From: Halicephalobus mephisto
Taxonomy: Eukaryota > Nematoda > Chromadorea > Rhabditida > Panagrolaimidae
Length of the DNA stretch: 64,000 bases
Reading direction: 5' to 3'
Assembly: GCA_009193035.1 (NCBI GenBank)
Contig: SWDT01000070.1
Location: 186,001-250,000, forward strand
The notes beneath the pieces were generated by a model. It worked only from the letters and a program-made list of their open reading frames with translations, had not been told where the DNA came from and searched no databases. This document shows positions 36,111-45,813 of this stretch, piece by piece (positions within the stretch are counted from its first letter, which is position 1; the number at the start of each line of letters is the position of its first letter). The position numbers and the translations under genes were made by a program.

Positions 36111-36696
36111 CTAAAATATTTTTTTTTTAATTTTTTTAAAAATAAATTATGTAATTTTTTATTTTTTTTATTTTTAATAATAATGAAATCCAGATAATTT
36201 TCTGATTTGTCCCGTAACCCCTCTGGCGAAAAAAAATTTTATCGACCAAGTTTTTAATTTTCTTCATTAATGACGTCATAACCAACTACATCATCGAAAT
36301 TATTTTAAACTTTAAATTAAACATTAAATTTTAGAAAATTATTTATTTAATTTTTTTAATTTAAAAAAATAATTAATTTCGAATAATTTTTTATTTTTGA
36401 TCGAATTTCTGTAAAAATTTAAAAATTCCAAATTTGATCAACAATCACGTCATTTACGAAAAAAATTGAAAAAATCAATGATCAAATTTTTTTAAAAATC
36501 GATTTAAAAAAAAGTAATTTTCACTTTTTTTATAAAACAAATAATTCTGATCAATTTCTAATAAATTTGTCCATTTTTGAACTTTCGAATCTGATTTTGA
36601 TTAATTTCAAATTAATTCAAATTCGAAAAAATCAATTTCAAATTTAAAAATTCTAAAATCCTATTCAAAAAAATTTATTTTATTCGAAAACTGTTT

Positions 36697-37073
36697 TTAA
36701 TTTTGACCAATTTTGAACCAATTCAAAGTCCGGAAAATTCGAAATTTTGAATAAAAAAAATAATAAAATAAGATAAAAAGGGCCCAGTAATCGAGCTTGA
36801 CGGAACTTTCCAAATTCATAGGTATCTGGAAGTTCTGGCAAACTGCTAGGTGTGGTGAAGACGGGCTTGCCACCTTGACCTTAGGGTCAATTTTGAGTTT
36901 AGGGTTAACTTTGACCTTAGGGTTAACTTTAATCTTAGGGTTAACCTTGGTCTTAAAATCAACTTTGACCTTAGGGTCAACTTTGACCTTTACTGATCCG
37001 CTGGGGCCAGCAGTACTCGGACCCGCCCTATCTCCCACATTGAATGTGTCCCTATTCCGCCCTAAAACCCCCT
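36697..37073 (-). CDS. Possible exon encoding a KVKV(N/D)P hexapeptide repeat
   Basis: An open frame follows a TTTTCAG acceptor at about 37074. It starts with GVLGRNRDTFNVGDRAG, continues with a Gly/Ser/Pro patch (PSTAGPSGS) and then about seven copies of a six-residue repeat (KVKVDP, KVKVNP and variants), followed by PSSPHLAVCQNFQ. At the DNA level the repeat is an 18-bp tandem array (36874-36990). The frame runs on into AT-rich DNA without a clear donor. It could be an exon of an unassigned gene, or a repeat with a fortuitous frame. Confidence 0.25.
36874..36990. repeat. 18-bp tandem repeat (CTTAGGGTTAACTTTGAC)
   Basis: Six to seven imperfect copies of an 18-bp unit, in frame with the KVKVNP coding potential on the minus strand. 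Confidence 0.8.
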
Positions 37074-37368
37074 GAAAATTCGAAATTTTGAATATTTTTA
37101 TCTAAAACCGATTTTTTCATTTTCGAACTTGAACTAGTCCAAAATCGATCCGAATTCGGTTCGAAAGTTCAAAAATCGACAGCTCTGGTTTTCGATCATT
37201 TTTTATTTTAATAAAAAAATTAATTTTATTAAAAATAATTTTTAAAACATTATATTTTGAAATTTATTAAATAAATATTTAAAGTATTTTTTAATTTTTG
37301 ATAAATCTTCTGAAATAAGAAAATTATGAAATTTCATATATCAAATTTAGTGATTTATCCTGTTGAGA

Positions 37369-37770
37369 CAAAAAATAAAATTAGAAAAAAGCACTGAAGC
37401 GAAAGCCTGAATATCAGGGAACGTGGGGTACTGTAGGACGTGAATGAGACTCTCGATTGCAGTTGCGTGGGAGTTGTGAAATATTTATATCTCATTTTTC
37501 TAGTAAAGATAATTATTATATTTCTGTTTTTTATTTTAACAAGTAGTTTTTAATCAATATAATCTAATTTATTATCAGATTACTATTATGTCAAAAAATA
37601 AAATTAGAAAAAAGCACTGAAGCGATAGTCTGAATATCAGGTAGCGTGGGGTACTGTAGGACGTGAGTGAGACTCGATTGCAGTTGCGTGGGAGTTGTGA
37701 AATATTTGTATCTTATTTTTCTAGTAAAGATTATTATTATATTTCTGTTTTTTATTTTATCATATTCGAA
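37369..37770. repeat. Direct duplication, two copies about 217 bp apart
   Basis: The segment at about 37369-37545 (AAAAAATAAAATTAGAAAAA, then AGCACTGAAGCGA..GTGGGGTACTGTAGGACGTGA..TTGCAGTTGCGTGGGAGTTG) is repeated nearly unchanged at about 37591-37760. The 80-base GC-richer core is unusually well preserved for this AT-rich setting. Confidence 0.8.
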
Positions 37771-39456
37771 ATTACCTCCTAAAACAAGTTGTATCATATT
37801 TTGAAGCTTACTAAATGCAGATTTAAAATCAATATTTAATTTTTAATAAATATTCTGAAATGAGGAAATTAAAAAACTAAAATTTTTCGAAAAAGAACTT
37901 CGAAACAGCCGCCCGCCTTGCCCCCATGTTGCGTGCAAATTTCGAATTTTAATTTTGGTTTTTATTTTAAATTTTTACAGACACAGATATGTCTGATCTG
38001 GTTTTCTTCATTGGTTCCACGGTCGTCCTGTCTGCATCAGGTCTGTTCCAGGGTCATCTCGAGGATGATCAGCGCCGTTGTCCTTTCCATTTTTCCTTTT
38101 TTGATTGATTATTTTGATTTTTAGGATTCTGATTATCTCCAAAGTATTCTCCCCAATTTTCATTAGGTTTGTTTTTAATGTTTTTCCGTGTCATATTTTT
38201 GTTAAATTTACAAAATTAAAAGTTATATTTTTAATCAAATTTCTGATCTTAAAATCTTTATTTCAATTTTCCAAAATTTCATATATTGATTTTTTATATA
38301 AATTCTAAAATTTTTCTATTTAATTTTATGGTTGTTTTCAGAGATTTCATATATCGATTTTTGATTTAAGAAAATTTTTATTTTATGATTGAAAATTTCC
38401 TTAATTTTTTATATAAATTCTAAAATACTTTAAAATTTCATATATCAACTTTTGATTTAAAAAAATTTTTATTTCGTCATTGAAAGTTTTTTAAATTTTT
38501 TTGTATAAATTCTAAAATATTTTAAAATTTCATATATCAACTTTTGATTTTAAAAAAATTTTTAATTCGTCATTGAAAGTTTTTTAAATTTTATTGTATA
38601 TTCATCTATATCCTCTGGATATTCCTTATGTTATTTACTAATATCTTCTTTGATATATTTTTGTTTAAAAATTTCTACCGAAACTTCGATAAAAATTTAA
38701 AATTTAAACAATGATTTTTTTCAATTCTTTATTTCTGACGATAGTCCTTTTTTCGTCTTATCTTTGTTAATTTATTTTTTATTGTTTTATTTCTTCGCGA
38801 GACGGGTAGAAGGAAGTAACTACGATCCCCCGGAATCACGAGAGTCTAGCCACCGTTTTGAAAGAAAAATATTTAGATAAATTTAATTTTTAACCATAGT
38901 TATTAGATTTAAATCGATTTTATAAATTTGAATAGAATTTTAATTTTAAAACTTTGGGAATTTTGGTTTTGTAATTTTTTTCAATTTCTATTTTCATATA
39001 AAAATGAATTTTCCACAGTGGATGGAAGCTTATGCAGCCCGTATACCGTAATTCAGAAGTTTCCAGATCTGTCTAGGAAGAATATGGTTGTAAAAAATTC
39101 CGAACCTATTACAAAAAAAATTTAATTTTCTAAAAATTCATGTCGAGGTAATTTTTTAAACATTTTCATATATGTTCGATTGCGAATTGTCGAAAAACTA
39201 AAATTGTCACGTGGGTTACTGTAGTTTTTAAAGACTTTCAACAAGTTTGTAAAAATATTTGTTTTTAATTTTCGCAATAATGTAATTTTAAAAATTAAAA
39301 AATACTTGTTTTAATAAATTCTACCGTAATTTGGCTGTTCTTTTAAGTTCGAAATTGACGGTGATTCTACAGTATACTTTTAAAATTTCCGATCTGGTAG
39401 TGCTCTGGTTCCTCGTAAATTCCTAATTCAGACATTAAAAATTTTTTGATTACGAT
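37771..39456. other. AT-rich intergenic region with isolated GC-richer patches
   Basis: Patches at about 37905-38090 and 39005-39090 are less AT-rich. The first, after a TTTTTACAG acceptor, has an ATG frame (MSDLVFFIGSTVVLSASGLF, then more) on the + strand at about 37989. The second reads MNFPQWMEAYAARIP. I could not join either to further exons, so they remain possible micro-exons only. Confidence 0.3.
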
Positions 39457-40200
39457 ATGTCCAAATTTATCGAGTCAGATCACTTTCTGAAGGAACTTCA
39501 TGGTGAGTACTGTAGGGGTACTGTGAACTCAATTAACTTGAAAGTTTAATTTTCAAATTTAGTTAAATAACTGTATTAAATAAACTTGTTCAACTTTTTG
39601 GAATCGTTGAATATCGAAACCGGTCTGTTGAAACACCGTTAATCTTCTTCGTCTATTTGGATTTGATTGATCATCAGCTCCTCGAGGAATCTCAGCACTT
39701 TTTTAATAAAATACAAATTTTTATTAAAATTTTATTGATAAAAAATAAATTTTTATTAAAAAATTTCTAATAAAAAACATTTTTATTAATAATTTTCAAT
39801 AAAAAACATTTTTATTAATAATTTTTAAATTAAAAAAAACATTTTTATTGAAATTTTCATCGATAATATCTATGAAAATTCTCATCAATTTGGAATTTTT
39901 TTATTTCAGAAGTATTTTAAAAATTTTCTAAAATATAATAAATTTAATTTTCTATATTTCACAAAAAATGGATTTTTGAATCTTTTTTGACTTTTTTCAT
40001 CGATTGATTTTTCGTAGAAATTTGCAATTTTTTTATTATTAAATTTATTAAAATTGTTTTTTGATTTTTTTACAGATTAAGATTAAATACGTTTTTGATA
40101 TTTTAAATTTTCTTTTTTGTTTTCAGTCACGTTCAATGCTCTATTAGACACATTAATTGTTTTTGGGCAGTTAGATAAGGCATTCCGATTGTTCATTTGA
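39457..40200 (+). CDS. Possible two-exon micro-gene (39 aa)
   Basis: Exon 39457-39502 (MSKFIESDHFLKELH) ends in a strong GTGAGT donor in phase 1. A TTTTCAG acceptor at 40126 starts exon 40127-40200, giving V, then TFNALLDTLIVFGQLDKAF, then RLFI and a stop. The second exon looks like a single pentatricopeptide-type helix pair (compare the generic TYN.LL..L...G.LD.A..LF pattern), but one motif in such a short protein is weak evidence. It could be part of a larger gene whose other exons I missed. Confidence 0.3.
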
Positions 40201-40799
40201 TCGTCTGATCGTTCAATAGTCTCGACTGTGTCTTGTTCAGAATTTTTTGAACATTACACTAATTCAGCAATAAAAAGTAAAAATTGTCAGGAATTGCCTC
40301 ATCACGAATTTTCAGAATTTTTAGAAACTTAAAATTTCGAATTTTAACATTAGTTTAAAATTTTATTGAATTTCGGATAATTTTGAAAATTTATAAGATT
40401 CTGGAAAATTTTAGTTTTTAAAGAATCTTAGAAAATTCCATAAATTACTGTAAGAGTCTAGAAGATCCCAGATTATCGGATTTTAGGATTTCCTACAAGG
40501 TCTTAGAAAATCTCAAAAGTTACCGTAAGATTTTACAAAATTTCAAAATTTTTCACTAAATTCTGAAAAATCCTAAGTTTTCAAAAAATTACTTTTCGAC
40601 GAAAATAAATGAAAGCCGGTTGGAAATTTTTAAAAGTTATCCATCTTTATCCGATACCGTAAAGTGTCTTTTTAGTAAACTTTTGGATTTTTCAGAATCA
40701 ATTCTCATTATAAAAGTTGAAGATCAGAATTCGAAATTGAAATTTGGACTTTTCGTGCTGGGATAGACTCGCAAGTTTGGATTCGGAAATTCAAACGTC

Positions 40800-41240
40800 A
40801 AGTTCTAACTACTAATTTAGATAAAACAGGTTTTTGAAATAGAAATAAATTCAGTTATTTTTTAAAGCGAAAAATACAAATTTCGAACTTTGAGTTTTAA
40901 TTTTGAAAATATAAATTTATTTTTTATAAAAATTAAAATTCAAGGTTCGAAGTCGAAATTTATATTTTTTTTTGTTAAAAAACATTTATTTTGTTTGAAA
41001 TTTAAAAATCTAATTTCCAACTATCAATTTAGGTAAAATAAATTTTTGAAATAAATTCAGTTATTTTTTAAAGCGAAAAATACAAATTTCGAACTTTGAG
41101 TTTTAATTTTGAAAATATAAATTTATTTTTTATAAAAATTAAAATTCAAAGTTCGAAGTCGAAATTTGTGTTTTTTTTGTTAAAAAACATTTATGAATTT
41201 TTTATTTCAAAATTCAAAATTGATAGTTGGAAATTAACTA
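40800..41240. repeat. Direct repeat, two copies about 206 bp apart
   Basis: TTCAGTTATTTTTTAAAGCG followed by AAAAATACAAATTTCGAAC occurs at about 40850 and 41056 with similar flanks. Confidence 0.7.
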
Positions 41241-41374
41241 AGTTTTTTAAATTTAAAAAAGATTCATAAGTTGCGTCTTAGCATGGAGAATTCAAATTCG
41301 ACCTTGAACTCTGACCCCCAACTTTTATAATACGAAGTACGGGTCTCTATTTTAGAAAGTTTTGAAATTTTTCA

Positions 41375-41960
41375 ATGTTTATCTTTTTTGACGAAAACAG
41401 TTTCCAAATTGATCAAGAATCTTTAAAAGTTGTCTATTTTTATTTAATTTTACATAGCTACTTTTTTAAAGAAAAGTTTAAAATTGAAATTTTATTTATC
41501 AAAAAATTATGCAATTTTAAATTTTTTTGAAGAAAGTAGTTTCCAAATTGACAGAAAATTTTTAAAAATTGTCTATTTTTATTTAATTTTATATTTAAAA
41601 AAATCTTCAAAATTGAAATTTTCTTTATCAAAAAATTAAGTAATTTTTATTCAATTTTTTTGAAGAAAATAGTTTCCAAATTGACAGAAAATTTTTAAAA
41701 GTTGTCTATTTTAATTTAATTTTATATTAAAAAAACTTTTGAAATTGGAATTTTCTTTATCAAAAAATTAAGTAATTTTTATTTAATTTTTTTGAAGAAA
41801 ATAGTTTCCAAATTGACAGAAAATTTTTAAAAGTTGTCTATTTTTATTTAATTTTATATTAAAAAAACTTTTGAAATTGAAACTTTATTTATCAAAAAAT
41901 TAAATAATTTTTTTTGAAGAAAATAGTTTTCAAATTGACTAAGAACTTTTAAAGGCTATC
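41375..41960. repeat. Tandem repeat, about 132-bp unit, five copies
   Basis: AGTTTCCAAATTGAC(A/T) anchors at about 41399, 41539, 41672, 41804 and 41926 (the last diverged). Confidence 0.75.
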
Positions 41961-41999
41961 CATCTTTATTGGATGTCATATAATGTCCTTTTATTAAGG

Positions 42000-42931
42000 A
42001 ACCTTCTAGAATCAAGACCTGATTTTCAAAGATTGTCAGTCTTTCTCTCCATCAAAGCGGAACGAATGTTATCACTAACATCTAATTGCCCGTAAATTGC
42101 CGAGATTGCTTTTCTTCAAAATATTCTGATCTTCACGTGGACAAGATTATTTTTGGCATTAGGGAAACCCCTCTTGATTAATTATCTTCAAAATTGTTTT
42201 TAAAGAATTATTGACAACTTTTATCATTACAGTAATCTTTTTTTTTTGCAAATTTTTAAAAATTTTCATTTTTTTTTTTGAAATTAAACCAGTTTGCAAA
42301 CCTTCGGAAAAACCCAATATTGATGAAGTTACAAAAAACAAAATGTCGAAATTTCTTCCATGATAATCTGTCAAAGACTCTTTTGATTCCATCGTTGACA
42401 AAGGTGCCTTCGTAGTCACGCCCTCCGATCGGGTTCCATATCTATCAGTTCAGACTATATCGGACTCGATTCCCCCGGCGCGATGAATGTCCAAATCTTC
42501 TTTATATAAATTATCGATCTTATTTTTTAAACATTTTTTACAATCTTATCAATAAAAATTACTAAATTTTAATCAATAATTTCCAAAAAAATAAAAATAA
42601 AATTTATGATAATCCTATATTTTAATTCAAAAAAGTTTTTTTAAAATCAAGTGATCGGAAAATAAAAAATATTTTTCGAAAAAATTTAAAAAAAATAAAA
42701 AAATTTTAAAAAAAAATAAAAAATTTTAAAATTTTAAAAAAACTAAAAAAAAATTTTTTTTTAATTTTTAAAATGTAAAATTTAATTTCGAATTTTTCGT
42801 GGTGGGAAAAGTTTCGAAAATTTCCACGTGTTTTTGACATGGTTATTTTTTATTTTTAAAATTTTTTAATTTAGAAAATTGTGAATTTTACATTTTTCTC
42901 AAACAAGAGGTTTGTTCATTTTTAACAGAAA
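42000..42931. other. Upstream region of the NFAT-like gene
   Basis: A unique GC-richer patch at 42000-42480 contains short minus-strand frames (for example ending SDNIRSALMERKTDNL at about 42030, and one starting MTTKAPLSTMESKES at 42419) that may be exons of an unassigned gene; splice phases did not join convincingly. From 42480 the DNA is low-complexity A/T up to a TTTTTAACAG acceptor four bases before the NFAT-like ATG, a likely trans-splice site. Confidence 0.3.
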
Positions 42932-45289
42932 ATGAACGATCAGATACCTGTGTACCAGCAACCCCCGGTGGCAATTTTGCAACAATCGACACCTTTAGAT
43001 CAGGTTATTGAAGGTCAAACATTGGACCAAACAGAATTCTCTCCTTCTAGATCTTGTGCTTCGTCTACTTCGACAGATACACCCTCAGGCAATTTACCAG
43101 AATTTAATTTTTCTTTAAATGACTGGAATTGGCAACAATCAGGAGCATCTGATGAAGGCTCTAGTTCTGTGGAATCCGTGAATCCGTCCTCTGGGTACTG
43201 TTTGAAGATCGTCAGACAGCCAGAGGAGCAGCACAGAGCGAGGTACTTGAGTGAAGGCAGCAGAGGGGCTATCAAAGACCGATCAGGAACTTCCAATTGT
43301 ACAATACAAGTATGTTTAAAAATATTACTGTATTTTTATTTTTTTTTTTAGTTGACGGGATTTTATCGTCCTACGAGAGTGGAACTCTTCGCAGCCATGG
43401 GATCCGGCCAGATCCTTCCCCATCAACTGTATAGACTCATCCCGGTGTCCGGGAAATCCGCAAACGTCACGCCTTGCAGAAAAATCATCGCACATGACGG
43501 CATCGAATGTCTGGAAGTCGTGCTGAGACCGGAAACGAGTATGACTGCGATTTTGGATTGTGTTGGAATTTTGAAAATTTGCTCATATGACGCTAAAAAC
43601 AGAAAAAGATTCCACGGGACTTCTGGAGGCCCTCACAGCGAAGTCAGAATTGCCTTCAGGGCTTACATCCCTCACGAAGGAGATAACAATACTTTTACAG
43701 TTTTGGAAACTCAAACAGAAACAATCAGATGTGGTGAGGTTACTGTAGATTATTCATTATTGTTAATTATTACAATTTGACTTCAGTACAGCAGTTGGGA
43801 GTTCCAGAAGTCCTCAGAATGTCCCTGAACAGCTCCCCTGCCCGAGGCGGTGGAGACTTGTTCATCATCGGACGGAACTTCGACAGGAATACTGTAGTCG
43901 TCTTCAGGGAGTACAAAGACGACGGAACATTGGCCTGGAACGCCGAAGCTGTTATCGACAAACAACTTCTTCATCAGGTTTAATATTTTTAAATTTTTAA
44001 ATTTAAAGAAATTTTTAGTGTCATATTGTATGTACCGTTCCGACTTACCATAATCTCTACAAAGGCGGTAATGTGTCCGTTACGGTCAAATGTGGTCAGA
44101 AATCGAGTCATCCGTTTAACTTCATCTACACTCCTAGCGGTCAGTCAAAGCTTGATTTACCGCCTAAGGCTATCCGCAGGCCTAGGCATCGGTTCTTGCT
44201 CGATTCTGTCAAGTCGTCATAACATTTTAACATTACTGTTTTCCAGAAGTTACTACCTTCTAATTCCGGTCTCAATTGTCCCTAAGGCGACAAAAAACAA
44301 AAAAAGAAAGAAATTATATTTTGGCATTATGTTTCAAACGCCAAAGTGATTTTTGAAACGAAAATTTTTCTTGGTCTCGACGCGAAAAAAAATCACTTTT
44401 TTGGGTCCTAACGCGAAAATTATTTTTCTGCAGTCCTGACGCGAAAAAATCACTTTTTTAGGTCCTGCCGCGAAAATAATCACTTTTTTGGGTCCCGAAG
44501 CGAAAATTATTTTTTCTGCAGTCCTGACGCGAAAATAATCACTTTTTTGGGTCCCGAAGCGAAAATTATTTTTTCTTTCTTTTTTCTGGTTCTAAAGCGA
44601 AAAATTTATTTTTTGTACAGTTTTTTGAATTTATTTGATTTTTTTACTCTGAATCAGAGTTTTCGCGGAAAAACCCACGTATTTTTGAATTTCCTGATCT
44701 CCATTGAGATTGACATTCGTCACTTTTTTGCCTGCAAAATTGGTTACTTTCCAAAATGGAAAATTCCATCAGTCTCTAAATCAGAGCAAAAAAATTTTTT
44801 TGAGACCATTTTAAAAAAATTTAAAATTTGAACTTTGTCCTTTGGCGATTACTTCACGTGAATAATTTTTGGACTAACAAAAAACTTCTGTCTTTAGTTT
44901 CTCGTTTGAAAAATGAAAAATAAAAAAAATTTAATGAATATTGTGTAATTTTTGCTTTTTTGGTCTCATCACGAAATTGGGTTTTTAAATAATTTTTATT
45001 TTTTTCAGCAACAGAAGACGACCATGATTGGAGACCCCCGGCTTCGCCCCAGTTCAACCAAAGAAACGACTTCGAATTTTACGATTTCGGTCCTCCCGTC
45101 ACGAATGTCTTCAATCCAAGTCACTTGGCTGATTCCCATTTGAACCAGAAATTCATAATTCCTACAAGTCAAATTTTCGAACATGATCAAAATCAAAAAT
45201 ATTTTCAAACCACGAGTCCCGAAACGAAAAGACCAAGAATCCAGATACTCCGACAAGGAGACATTCCCAGAGGCAATGGAATCCTGTGA
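42932..45289 (+). CDS. Rel-homology transcription factor of NFAT type, closest to NFAT5/TonEBP (450 aa, five exons)
   Basis: Exons 42932-43309, 43352-43733, 43787-43977, 44019-44139 and 45009-45289, phases consistent. The N-terminal 85 residues are Gln/Ser-rich. The Rel-homology DNA-binding domain (about 87-252) opens with HRARYLSEGSRGAIKDRSG, matching the NFAT recognition loop (R, Y, E and R contact residues conserved; RARY..EGSRGAVKDR in NFAT5). Further NFAT5-like marks are the TPCRK motif, MTAILDCVGILK, and GVPEVLRMSL at the start of the IPT/dimerisation domain (about 255-357), with GGGDLFIIGRNF and ending PFNFIYTP. The 93-residue tail carries a basic KRPR. The protein is short: it lacks the long Gln-rich activation region of vertebrate NFAT5, and no calcineurin-docking PxIxIT is evident. 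It would act as a dimeric nuclear factor. The UNC-3/COE family was considered and rejected, because its zinc-knuckle residues are absent. Confidence 0.85.
44355..44600. repeat. Interspersed GGTCCTGACGCGAAA repeat array in intron
   Basis: About seven units of the form (G)GTCC(T/C)(G/A)A(C/A)GCGAAAA..AATCACTTTTTT at about 30-36-bp spacing, inside the fourth intron of the NFAT-like gene. Confidence 0.75.
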
Positions 45290-45315
45290 TATTATTTGTA
45301 GTTTATTTTATTAAT

Positions 45316-45560
45316 TAGTTAGATTTTTGGCGTTCTGTCCACTTCGCTAAAGTTAGATTTTTGGCGTTCTGTCCACTTCGTCAAAATTAAATTTTTGGCG
45401 TTCTGTCCACTTCGTCAAAATTAAATTTTTGGCGTTCTGTTCAATTCGCTAAAGTTAGATGTCTGGCGTTCTGTTCACTTTGTCAAAATTTAATTTTTGG
45501 CGTTCTGTTCACTTTGCTAAAATTGTGTTTTGCATTCAGGACGTTTCGCCAAAGTTGTTA
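45316..45560. repeat. 34-bp tandem repeat (TTTTTGGCGTTCTGTCCACTT)
   Basis: GGCGTTCTGT(C/T)CACTTCG anchors at 45329, 45363 and 45397 (34-bp steps), six or seven copies. It starts about 27 bp after the stop codon of the NFAT-like gene and so probably lies in its 3' UTR. Confidence 0.85.
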
Positions 45561-45813
45561 GGTTTTTTAATATTCGATCTCGTGTTCTATGAATACGACC
45601 CGTCTTCTCGATTTGAAGAACAATGATCTACAGTATCCTATTACCCTAATAGGGTCAGTATCCGGGCATCGATTACAGTAATTATAATAATTGTGTTTTG
45701 ATTCGTTAAAGTACAATTTCTGTTTTTGCAGAGAAAATTATTTATTTTTCAAATTTAAAAAATAAAATTCCGATTACAGTAATTTTCGATAAAAAATGAG
45801 ATCAATAACTAAA

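Noticed and set aside
45005..45256. Minus-strand frame opposite the last NFAT-like exon
   Set aside because: The + strand frame joins in phase to the upstream Rel-homology exons and ends in a natural stop.
42932..45289. Assignment to the COE/UNC-3 family
   Set aside because: COE proteins also have an IPT domain, but their zinc-knuckle cysteines and HLH are absent here, whereas the NFAT recognition loop is present.
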